The notes beneath the pieces are model-generated. The model was not told the origin of the DNA and did no database searches. It saw only the letters and a program-made list of their open reading frames with translations. A DNA stretch of 24,397 nucleotides from positions 1 through 24,397 of IMG/VR virus record IMGVR_UViG_3300042505_000192. One strand, written 5' to 3'. A program made the position numbers and the translations under genes. This document shows positions 6,458-14,300 of this stretch, in pieces. The number at the start of each line of letters is the position of its first letter. The first letter of the stretch is position 1. This stretch comes from a virus.

Positions 6458-7690
6458 ATGGCTACTAATAATCTGCTTACCATTAGCATGATTACCAATG
6501 AAGCTCTGCGTATTCTGCAGAATCATCTGGTTTTCACCCGCGCTGTTTCTCGCCAGTATGACAACAAGTTTGCGATTGAGGGTGCCAAAATCGGTACTAC
6601 TATCAATCTGCGTAAACCCCCGCGCTATGTAGGGTCCACTGGCCCCGCACTGCAGGTCGAATCCTCGGTTGAAACCTATGTACCGTTGACACTGGATACC
6701 CAGTTTCATGTTGATATGGCGTTTACCACCCAAGACATGACGATGAACATTAGTGATTTTTCTAATCGCTTCATCAAGCCAGCAGTAGCGGCTATTGCCA
6801 ATAAGATCGACTATGACGGGCTTCAACAGTTCTTGAACGTCTACAATATGGTCGGCACTCCGGGCGTATTGACTGGCACCCCTACTCAGGCACAGGCTAC
6901 GGCGGCTATTCTTGCTGCTCGCGCTAGACTAAATCAGGAAGCTGCCCCGGTTGACGAGGAGCGCAACATTGTTGTCGATCCGACTGTCGAGGTAGGTATC
7001 GTTTCCGGCCTTACTAACCTGTTTAATCCGACCGGCACTATCTCCCGTATCTTTGAAAAAGGTGCATTGGGCGATAGCACTCTCGGGTTTAACTTCGCAA
7101 TGGATCAGAACGTCGGCAATTTTGCTGCGGGGTCTTCGACTGGCTTCACCACTTCAGCACAGGCTGGCGGGACCATCCCAAATAACGCACAGACCTCTTT
7201 TGCTCTGACCATCTCTGCGCTTGTCGGCACTCTGCCTGTAGGTTCAGTATTCACTATTCCCGGTGTCTTTGCGGTCAACCCACAAAATCGTCAGTCTACT
7301 GGTGCGCTGCGTAACTTCGTGGTCACTGCGGCGGCTGGGGCTGGTGCGACCAGTCTTCAGGTCTTCCCGACCCCGGTGTTTGGTGGCCAGTTCCAGAACG
7401 TGACTAGCGCCAACGGTGCTATTCCTTCTGCCTCTGCAACCGTTATTTCTGGCGTCAATACTAACCTGCCTAACGCGATTGCTTTCCACAAAGATGCATT
7501 TGCTCTGGGGACTGCTGACCTTATCTTGCCGCAGGGTGTCGATATGGCTGGCCGTGCTTCGGCTGATGGTATCTCGATTCGTCTGGTTCGTCAGTACGAC
7601 ATTAACAGCGATCAGTTGCCTTGCCGTCTCGACGTTCTCTATGGATGGTCAACCGTCTATCCTGAACTCGCAACCCGCATTACTGGCTAA
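6458..7690 (+). CDS. Major coat protein (P22 gp5-like, HK97 fold)
   Basis: The 410-residue protein is the main shell component. It follows the scaffold and has features of the P22 coat family: an N-terminal helix (LLTISMITNEALRILQNHL), a TTINLRKPPRYV strand, VDMAFTTQDMTMNISDF, a long helix (RFIKPAVAAIANKIDYDGL), and a C-terminal AIAFHKDAFALGTADL block followed by RLDVLYGWSTVYPELATRI. Residues of about 236-330 form a Gly/Ala/Thr-rich, beta-strand-like segment in the place where P22 coat carries its inserted I-domain. Expression should be high: the gene has its own terminator-bounded unit, a possible promoter and a full AGGAGG site. P22 gp5 is 430 residues, so the length fits. Confidence 0.92.
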   Translation: MATNNLLTISMITNEALRILQNHLVFTRAVSRQYDNKFAIEGAKIGTTINLRKPPRYVGSTGPALQVESSVETYVPLTLDTQFHVDMAFTTQDMTMNISDFSNRFIKPAVAAIANKIDYDGLQQFLNVYNMVGTPGVLTGTPTQAQATAAILAARARLNQEAAPVDEERNIVVDPTVEVGIVSGLTNLFNPTGTISRIFEKGALGDSTLGFNFAMDQNVGNFAAGSSTGFTTSAQAGGTIPNNAQTSFALTISALVGTLPVGSVFTIPGVFAVNPQNRQSTGALRNFVVTAAAGAGATSLQVFPTPVFGGQFQNVTSANGAIPSASATVISGVNTNLPNAIAFHKDAFALGTADLILPQGVDMAGRASADGISIRLVRQYDINSDQLPCRLDVLYGWSTVYPELATRITG

Positions 7691-7701
7691 TAGGAGGTTA
7701 T

Positions 7702-8076
7702 ATGTCTAATCCCGGTCCAAATATTGTAGCTGAGTCACTTACACGTGGCGAAGCTGTTGTAACCGCCACCATTACCCCAGCATCTATTGCTGCTGGTGCT
7801 TCTACCGCATTTACTTCCACTGTAAGTGGTGTAGCGGCTGGTGATCACGTGAGCGTTAGTGGCGCTACAGGCGTGGCTGCTTATGCAGTAGCCGCTTATG
7901 TATCTGCTGCTAATACGGTTACGATTGTTATCAACAATCCGTCAGCAGGTGCTCTTACCCCTAGTAACAGCACCTATCTAGTGCGCGTAACACGTCCGTT
8001 CCCTGTCGCATCCAGTGTCACCACTTTCGGTGTCAACGATCCGATGAACGCAGGCGCTATTCCGCTCTCTAGCTGA
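7702..8076 (+). CDS. Probable capsid decoration or Ig-like accessory protein
   Basis: This 124-residue protein directly follows coat with a strong AGGAGG (7692-7697) four bases from its ATG, so it should be made in large amounts from the same mRNA. The sequence is rich in Ala, Val, Thr, Ser and Gly and alternates as beta strands: VVTATITPASIAAGAS, then FTSTVSGVAAGDHVSVSG, then ANTVTIVINNPSAG. This looks like a small beta-sandwich of the kind used as head decoration or fibre modules. No signal peptide or catalytic motif is seen. A GC-rich hairpin ends the unit ten bases after the stop. The decoration role is inferred from position, expression signals and composition. Confidence 0.6.
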   Translation: MSNPGPNIVAESLTRGEAVVTATITPASIAAGASTAFTSTVSGVAAGDHVSVSGATGVAAYAVAAYVSAANTVTIVINNPSAGALTPSNSTYLVRVTRPFPVASSVTTFGVNDPMNAGAIPLSS

Positions 8077-8085
8077 TCAGCACGT

Positions 8086-8111
8086 AATGGGGGGCCACAA
8101 GCCCCCCATTT
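8086..8111 (+). terminator. Terminator-like hairpin after the coat/decoration unit
   Basis: AATGGGGGGC (8086-8095) pairs perfectly with GCCCCCCATT (8101-8110) around a CACAA loop. The stem is very GC-rich, but the tail (TTTCTATAA) is only partly T, so termination may be partial. This would lower transcription of the genes downstream compared with coat. Confidence 0.75.
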
Positions 8112-8126
8112 CTATAAGCGAATGTT

Positions 8127-8336
8127 ATGGGTAGACCACGCAAAGTGAGACCTGAAGACATGGAGCCACAAGCTCAAGAATTTACATCAGAAATGCCGTT
8201 AGAAGCTCCTAAAAGCGCTCCTGAGGCATTTTTGCTATTAGACCCTAGCTCACGTCCTTCTAAACGGTTAATGCGCGTACACAGCGTTACAGAGCGAGAC
8301 AGGATGTTATCACGTGGATGGGTGCTACATGGGTGA
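8127..8336 (+). CDS. Hypothetical small protein (69 residues)
   Basis: The product begins with a basic MGRPRKVRP, reminiscent of an AT-hook core (GRP), then a Pro/Glu-rich middle, and ends SKRLMRVHSVTERDRMLSRGW followed by VLHG. I do not recognise the family. The ribosome site is weak (AAGCGA), and the gene starts 16 bases after a strong hairpin. Its stop overlaps the next start in the eight-base pattern ATGGGTGA (8329-8336), which supports it being translated. It may bind nucleic acid, but a three-residue core is thin evidence. Confidence 0.6.
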   Translation: MGRPRKVRPEDMEPQAQEFTSEMPLEAPKSAPEAFLLLDPSSRPSKRLMRVHSVTERDRMLSRGWVLHG

Positions 8337-8679
8337 GTTTATCGCCTTGTTGTTCATGGCAAGGGATATCACGCATAGGGAACATCTGAAAACGAAATCC
8401 TATGCGCAACACATGGCTCTCGGTGAGTTTTATCCCGCTATCATAGAGTTTGCAGACAAGATAGCCGAGGCTTATCAAGGCTGTGAGGGGAAGCTGATTA
8501 CCATTCCCCAAATAAAGAATACTGCCAATGGCAGTGTTGATTCTATTTTGAGATCACATTTAGCGTGGATCGAGAAAAATAGAAAAAATCTGAGTGATGA
8601 ATCATCTATTCAGAATATCGTCGATGAGATCGTGGGGCTATATCAGACCACGCTGTATAAGTTGAAATTCTTATCCTAA
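8329..8679 (+). CDS. DUF5856-like (Dps/ferritin-like fold) small phage protein
   Basis: The 116-residue protein contains LLFMARDITHREHLKTKSYAQ followed by HMALGEFYPAIIEFADKIAEAYQG. This closely resembles the DUF5856 family, in which an R-x-x-x-H...TKSYA-x-H-x-ALGEFY helix pair suggests a Dps- or ferritin-like four-helix bundle. The rest of the chain is also helical. Similar proteins occur in phage structural regions, but their role is not known to me. An in-frame ATG at 8314 exists; I prefer 8329 because the family begins there and it forms the ATGGGTGA overlap with the preceding stop. Whether it binds metal cannot be decided from sequence. Confidence 0.7.
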   Translation: MGEFIALLFMARDITHREHLKTKSYAQHMALGEFYPAIIEFADKIAEAYQGCEGKLITIPQIKNTANGSVDSILRSHLAWIEKNRKNLSDESSIQNIVDEIVGLYQTTLYKLKFLS

Positions 8680-8692
8680 TGGAGCAATAACA

Positions 8693-8851
8693 ATGCCTGA
8701 GAAAATTGAGCTGTCAATCAATGTTGTAAACGCTGTCCTGACCTACCTCGGTAAACAGCCGTTTGAACAGGTTGCACCCCTGATTAACGCGATCCAGCAG
8801 GAAGCGTCCCCGCAGATTCCTGCTCCTGCTGTTGCATCTGAAGACGAGTAA
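8693..8851 (+). CDS. Small conserved phage protein (52 residues)
   Basis: A reading frame too short for usual cut-offs runs from ATG 8693 with GGAG at 8681-8684 eight bases upstream. The product reads MPEKIELSINVVNAVLTYL, then GKQPFEQVAPLINAIQQEA, then a short Pro/Ala tail. The VVNAVL-x-YLG-x-x-PF-x-x-V-x-x-LI-x-AIQ pattern is one I associate with short proteins encoded before tail or head genes in many phages. They are mostly helical and of unknown function. It sits between the DUF5856 gene and the first fibre with only a few spacer bases on either side. Confidence 0.75.
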   Translation: MPEKIELSINVVNAVLTYLGKQPFEQVAPLINAIQQEASPQIPAPAVASEDE

Positions 8852-8857
8852 ACCGTT

Positions 8858-10792
8858 ATGGCAAACATCAAGATTTCCCAGTTACCATCAGCAACTGCTG
8901 TAAGTGCAAATGTTGATGTTTTGCCTATCGTGCATACAGGGGTGACTCAAAAAGTCACCCCTGACTTGCTTGTAAACGAAGTATTAAAAGCCCCTGATTA
9001 TATCGGCTCAGATACGCCAAATGACGCTGATTTTGTTGACGTAGTAATCAGCGGATCACTGACTGCATCACCTGCCAGCAAAAATATCACTCTATCCCCT
9101 ACTGGTTCAGGACGCATAAACATGCTTCCCGGTGGTGGTATGACGGTAGCTCCTGTGGGCCTAGGCACAATGGACAATGTGGTGATTGGCTCAACCACAG
9201 CGCAAAGCGGTGCGTTCACGTCTCTTACGTCATCGAGTGCAACCACGCTTAATGGCACAACCATTCCAGCCTCTAAAACACTGCTGGTAACAACGGACAT
9301 AGGGTCATCCGTACAAGCGTATGACTTAGACTTGGCTGCGATTGCAGGATTAACCGGCACTAGCGGATTTTTGAAGAAAACCGGCGTTAACTCATGGGCG
9401 CTGGATACCGTTATCTCATCCGGTACCGTCACGGACGTTGCATTAACAGCACCTACTGGACTCACAGTGAGCGGTTCCCCTATTACCACGTCTGGAACCC
9501 TAGCGATCACATACACGTCTGGTTACTCTCTCCCCACCAATGCCTCCCAAGCTAACTGGGATACAGCCTATGCTGATCGGCTAAAGTGGGATGGCGGTGC
9601 GACTGGACTGGTTGCGGCGACTGGTCGCACTAGCCTAGAGTTAGGAACTCTCGCAACGCAGAACGCTAACAGTGTATCTATTACGGGCGGTGCCATTAGT
9701 GGTGCATCTGGATCATTCACTACGCTGTCAGCAAGCTCTACCGTCTCCGGTACGGGTTTTAGTAACTACCTCGCCTCGCCTCCGGCTATCGGCGGCTCAT
9801 CCCCTGCGGCGGGTAACTTCACTAATCTTGGCTATACCGGCACGCTCACGGGCGGTACGGGCGTTATCGCCATCGGCACTAACCAGATTTACAAGGATGC
9901 GTCTGGCAACGTGGGGATTGGGACGAGTTCTCCTGCTTATAAGTTGGATTTATCCACATCGTTCGATGGACGTGCTCGGGTTTGGTTTGCTGCGCTCGCT
10001 GTTGCCGGCAACAACAGCAACGGAACGGGTTATCAAATTCGCACACCAAGCAGCACAACAGATGGTTTTGTGCTTTCCAACGGCGGCAATTCCACTGAAT
10101 TTTTGCGTGTTGACTCCTCCGGCAACCTCGGACTGGGAGTTACGCCGAGTGCTTGGAGTGGTGTAAGCAATGTTTTCCAGCTTAAAGGCAATGCTTATGT
10201 AGCAAGCACGACCCATGTGCTTAATCACACGGCAAACGCTTTTTTTAATGGATCAAACTGGATTTATACATCCAATAATTTTGCAAGCCAAACCGAACAG
10301 GTCAGCGGCCAACACCGATGGTTCACCGCCCCCTCCGGCACAGCAGGGAGTTTAATTAACGGATCAGGAAGTTTCGGCGACCCCAAGATGACCCTGACAG
10401 CGGCGGGGGATTTGTTGGTTGGGTATACTGGAACACCGGGACAAAAAGTTTCATGGTCTGGGGCCAATGCAGGCGATAATTCCGTAATATGGTCTAATGT
10501 ATCTTCTACAACTATCAATTTAGCTACAGTTTTTCCAACGCTTGTAGTTTCTTCCGGGGCCACATTAAGTGTACAAATGCAAATTTGCACAAGCTCCGCA
10601 CCGGGGGCTGCTAGTTCCTATTTTATTATAGGACTGCGAAATGGCAACTCTACATGGGCGTTTTCTAGCGTTGCTTCTGCAACAACCTCTGGTGTTACTG
10701 TTACTGCATCTGGGTCTTCAAATACGATTACTTTGACATTCAGTAGCGGGGGACAGTACGGGCAATGCAAAATAACTGTTATCAGTTCCTAG
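8858..10792 (+). CDS. Tail fibre protein 1
   Basis: The 644-residue product shows the low-complexity, Gly/Ser/Thr-rich composition of phage tail fibres. The N terminus (MANIKISQLPSATAVSANVD, then VLPIV) is a common fibre attachment start. Recurrent fibre modules follow: AQSGAFTSLTSSSATTLNG, SPAAGNFTNLGYTGTLTGG near residue 311, and DASGNVGIGTSSPAYKLDLS near residue 347, with a second SSGNLGLGVTPSAW copy. The C terminus ends in beta-rich sequence without the S74 chaperone carried by the second fibre. It likely helps bind the host surface. Its position between coat and gp4-like genes is unlike P22. A perfect hairpin lies 79 bases into the gene (8937-8963). The ribosome site is weak. Confidence 0.85.
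   Translation: MANIKISQLPSATAVSANVDVLPIVHTGVTQKVTPDLLVNEVLKAPDYIGSDTPNDADFVDVVISGSLTASPASKNITLSPTGSGRINMLPGGGMTVAPVGLGTMDNVVIGSTTAQSGAFTSLTSSSATTLNGTTIPASKTLLVTTDIGSSVQAYDLDLAAIAGLTGTSGFLKKTGVNSWALDTVISSGTVTDVALTAPTGLTVSGSPITTSGTLAITYTSGYSLPTNASQANWDTAYADRLKWDGGATGLVAATGRTSLELGTLATQNANSVSITGGAISGASGSFTTLSASSTVSGTGFSNYLASPPAIGGSSPAAGNFTNLGYTGTLTGGTGVIAIGTNQIYKDASGNVGIGTSSPAYKLDLSTSFDGRARVWFAALAVAGNNSNGTGYQIRTPSSTTDGFVLSNGGNSTEFLRVDSSGNLGLGVTPSAWSGVSNVFQLKGNAYVASTTHVLNHTANAFFNGSNWIYTSNNFASQTEQVSGQHRWFTAPSGTAGSLINGSGSFGDPKMTLTAAGDLLVGYTGTPGQKVSWSGANAGDNSVIWSNVSSTTINLATVFPTLVVSSGATLSVQMQICTSSAPGAASSYFIIGLRNGNSTWAFSSVASATTSGVTVTASGSSNTITLTFSSGGQYGQCKITVISS
8937..8963 (+). repeat. Perfect 11-bp intragenic hairpin in fibre gene 1
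   Basis: CAGGGGTGACT (8937-8947) pairs perfectly with AGTCACCCCTG (8953-8963) around a CAAAA loop. It encodes the TGVTQKVTP segment. No T-tract follows, so it is not a standard terminator. It could be a pause or processing site, or a protein-binding palindrome. Confidence 0.6.
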
Positions 10793-10816
10793 AGCAATAC
10801 AGCATAGTATTAACTG

Positions 10817-10963
10817 ATGCTTACCATCGACGGTAAAAAGGTTGATCTGACCAAGCCAGAGACGCTGAACAAAATCTCAATCAAACCGGGTGGTTACGTG
10901 GAGCAAAGAAAAAACGGTGTAACGACCCGTGTCAAAAACAAACCCAAACATCAGGAGGATTAA
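10817..10963 (+). CDS. Small basic hypothetical protein (48 residues)
   Basis: A short frame from ATG 10817 fills the gap between fibre 1 and the next gene. The product starts MLTIDGKKVDLTKPETLNKI, continues SIKPGGYVEQRKNGVTTRV and ends with a lysine-rich tail. It is small and basic. No strong ribosome site is seen, and I recognise no family. The next gene's AGGAGG site (10953-10958) lies inside its last codons, a compact arrangement typical of true phage genes. Confidence is limited by the weak start signal. Confidence 0.55.
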   Translation: MLTIDGKKVDLTKPETLNKISIKPGGYVEQRKNGVTTRVKNKPKHQED

Positions 10964-10966
10964 CTA

Positions 10967-11311
10967 ATGGCCGATTACAAAGAACAAACCGTCTCAGGCA
11001 CTTCTTGGCAACGAGCATGGCAGATCACGATTGCAAACACGCTGGGTGGACCGCCGTCTGTTTGCTACAACGAGGAGAGCGTTATCAACCTCAATGACGG
11101 GCAGATACGCCAGATGCTGGGCAGTATCAATTACACGGTAGACCCCGAAGGCATCATCGAACTGCGCGATCCAGAAACCTTGGAACTGACCGGCGAAACG
11201 ATCCCGGTAGCGACGGTGCATGAAGCGCTATTCTCAGACTACATTAACAGGGCGATGGCTCGTGACGATGGGGCTAACCTAGTTCCTCCTGTTGAGCCTG
11301 TTGACGCTTAA
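10967..11311 (+). CDS. Conserved phage structural-region protein (114 residues)
   Basis: The protein begins MADYKEQTVSGTSWQRAWQI, a pattern I associate with short proteins next to tail fibre genes in several podoviruses: YKEQ-x-V-x-G-x-SW-x-R followed by I-x-N-x-x-GG-x-P-x-x-x-x-x-EE. The middle reads INLNDGQIRQMLGSINYTVD, then LRDPETLELTGETIP, and the end is acidic and Pro-rich. AGGAGG at 10953-10958 is eight bases before the ATG. The role is unknown; placement between two fibres suggests a fibre adaptor or assembly helper, which is inference only. Confidence 0.7.
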   Translation: MADYKEQTVSGTSWQRAWQITIANTLGGPPSVCYNEESVINLNDGQIRQMLGSINYTVDPEGIIELRDPETLELTGETIPVATVHEALFSDYINRAMARDDGANLVPPVEPVDA

Positions 11312-11332
11312 TTATTTTTCAGAGTAAGTATT

Positions 11333-14300
11333 ATGGCTAATCTCGGTCCGTTATATCAGAACCAAACATACAGCAACCTATTACAGATTGATGGGGGGCT
11401 AAGCGCTGACCTGAAGAAAGTGCTGGATGGTGATGGTAACGAATCTGGGTTATCTCTAAGCTTTACAGCGGCCAGTATCACGGGTCTAGTATCAGAATCC
11501 GCTAATAACCTTTATGGTGGATCTGCCGGTACCATCCCTTATCAGTCATCCTCTAATAACACGGCGTTTACTACGGCTGGCCCCGTTGGATATGTACTGT
11601 CTTCTAACGGTACTCTCCCGCCGACATGGGTCAATACTATCCCATTTTCCTCGTTTTCAGCACAGGCCACCAATATCGGTGGCGGTGGCTTGGGTCAACT
11701 TCCATATCAGGCTGATCTCAATAGCACCTCGTTTGTTCCTGCTGGTACTCCCGGTCAAGTGCTAGTCTCCGGTGGCCTCTCTGCTCCTTTTTGGAGCAAT
11801 TCAGTCCCGGCTGCTGGGACAGCCGGTACTGCTAACGCTGTCTTAGGCGGGGTCGCTGGAAACCTCCTGTATCAGTCAGGCGTTAACACCACTAGCTATG
11901 TCACCAACGGTCTAAGCGGGCAATATCTGCGCTCTCAGGGCGCTCTAGCGCCTATTTGGGACACTCTAACAGCGAGTGACGTGGGTGCTGTTGCAGCGGA
12001 TGGCAGTATCGCCATGACCGGCAACCTGAATGTGGGTTCTAACCGGATTCTTAATGTCGCATCCCCCACCATTGGCACTGATGGCGCTAATAAAGCCTAT
12101 GTGGACGCGGCTGCTACCGGCCTGAAGATCAAGACCGCGTGTCGGGCGGCTACAACGGGCAACATCACCCTTTCTGGTTTGCAAACGGTTGACGGTGTTG
12201 CGCTTAATAACCTTGATCGAGTGCTAGTTAAGGATCAGGGTTCACCTGCAACTAACGGCATCTACTTGGCCGTTTCTGGTGGTCCGTGGACCAGAACAGC
12301 CGACGCTGACACATGGAGCGAACTGTACGGCGCAACGGTATTCATCACTAACGGTACTGTCAACGCTAGCAGCACGTGGGCGGCTACAATCCCCTCTAGC
12401 GGTGTACTAGGTGTTGATGAGATAAGATTCGCGCTATTTGGTGCATCCGCGTCATATACAGCCGGTACAGGCCTGAATCTAATAGGCTCTCAGTTCTCAC
12501 TTGCAACCCCTGTGACTGTCTCGAATGGCGGCTTAGGCGTAAGCACGATTACAGGCATCCTCAAGGGTAACGGAACTAGCGCTATATCGACGGCCAACGC
12601 CGCTGATATAGTCGGCGCTATTGGTGCGACTACAGTCCAGAACGCAACAACCGCAGCTACCTGTACAGGGAATGCTGGAACAGCGACAATCCTAGCAACC
12701 GCTAGAACCATTAACGGCGTGGCGTTTAATGGATCAGCCAATATAAGTATTGAGGCTGGAACCCCTAATACGCTGTCCTTTAGCGCTAGTGGCGCTGGTA
12801 TAAGCCCCGGTGGATCATGGCGTGGTCTAACTGACGTAACCGTTTCTTATAACTCGATTGGTGCGGCTGCGCGTGACGGCTCAAATGTAACCAGTGTTAC
12901 CCCTTGGAATATTGACATTGGCGGTAGAGCTATTGGATTCGCATCCGGTATTATTCTTCCAGCCACACAAGGCGGCACAGGGTACGGTACGGGTTCTCCA
13001 TATATCGAAGGAAGCCTCCTGTATGCGTCCACGCCGACTAATGTTGGACTGATCACCCCGTCAGCAGCCAATGATAGGGTATTGCTGGGTGGCCCCACTC
13101 CTGCATGGGGTCAGGTTGCGCTTAATACCACATTGGTTACTGGAACGCTTCCAATATTCCGTGGCGGCACTAATCAAACATCCTTCACGGCTAATTCCGC
13201 TGTGTTTACTGATAGCACAGGTGGCGTTTTAACGTCTGGGACTTTGCCGCTGACTATGGGTGGCACAGAGGCAACCACGGCCAGTGGCGCAAGAGCTAAA
13301 ATATTGCCGTCATATATTGGAAACTCGCTTAGAGTGTTGCGAGTCAACTCTGCTGCCAGCGATGTTGAGTGGGTAAACGCCCCAACAGGAACGGTGACAA
13401 GCGTAACAGGGACGGCACCGATTTCTGTTGCAACTGGCACAACGACTCCTGTTATATCAATTAGTGACGCAACGACTATTGCAGCCGGTGCAATGAGCGC
13501 AGCAGATAAGGGGAAACTGAATGCTGTCGGTAATGTTGCTAATATCAACACAACCGGCTCAACCACTAACTTCCTACGTGCTGATGGGACTTGGCAGGCC
13601 CCTGCGTCTAGTATGTACGTCACTGTAGCTGGTTTTACTACAGCAGATATCAATGCGGCGCTTGCCTCTGCCGGTTTTGGTGGCACGATCTTTTTACCTG
13701 CTGGTACTTATTCAATCACTAGCACCATTAACATACAGGATAGAAATGTAATTGGTGCTGGGTTTAATACCATTCTTCAGGGAGTTTCCGCATCATTGGG
13801 CGCTGGCAACCCAATGTTTGTGCTATCCGGCATTGTTACCATCAAAAGTTTACGCGCTCAATTTGACGTAAAGCCAGCAACTGCTACCGCTGGACAATAT
13901 GTCATCTTCAGAGCGGGCAATGGGTCCAATCCATTACAAAGATATTCCAATATTGATAGCATTTGGACATATTATTGCGGAACTGCATTTTGGAACCCTA
14001 CAGGCCTTGGCAGTGTATTCTCAACTACATTTAGCAATCTAAGGGTAGAGTTTTTCACTTATCGCGGTTTTGACTTTAATGGCACAGACAGAACTGGCAA
14101 TATTTATTCAAACATTTATTTAGCGGCTGGCATTCCTTTTACCCAGTCAAATACATCACAAACCATCAGCACTGGGTCAAAGACGTTTACAACAACTCTA
14201 GCGCCTAACACCACTGATTTTTCAGTGGGTCAGATTGTGACCGTTGCACAGCAAACAAACGCATTAAACGCAATGTATGGCGCTGTGGCCTCAAAAACCA

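Noticed and set aside
6512-6523. 12-base palindrome ATTCTGCAGAAT near the coat start (also a 14-base one at 10000-10013)
   Set aside because: Loop-less palindromes of this size are expected about once or several times by chance in 24 kb.
8937-8963. Hairpin in fibre 1 as an intrinsic terminator
   Set aside because: No T-tract after the stem and it lies 79 bases into a well-supported gene; kept only as a hairpin of unknown role.
13174-13686. 170-residue open frame on the - strand inside fibre 2 (and a similar one at 8998-9516 inside fibre 1)
   Set aside because: Val/Ala/Pro-rich shadows of Gly/Thr/Asn-rich fibre coding; no start signals.
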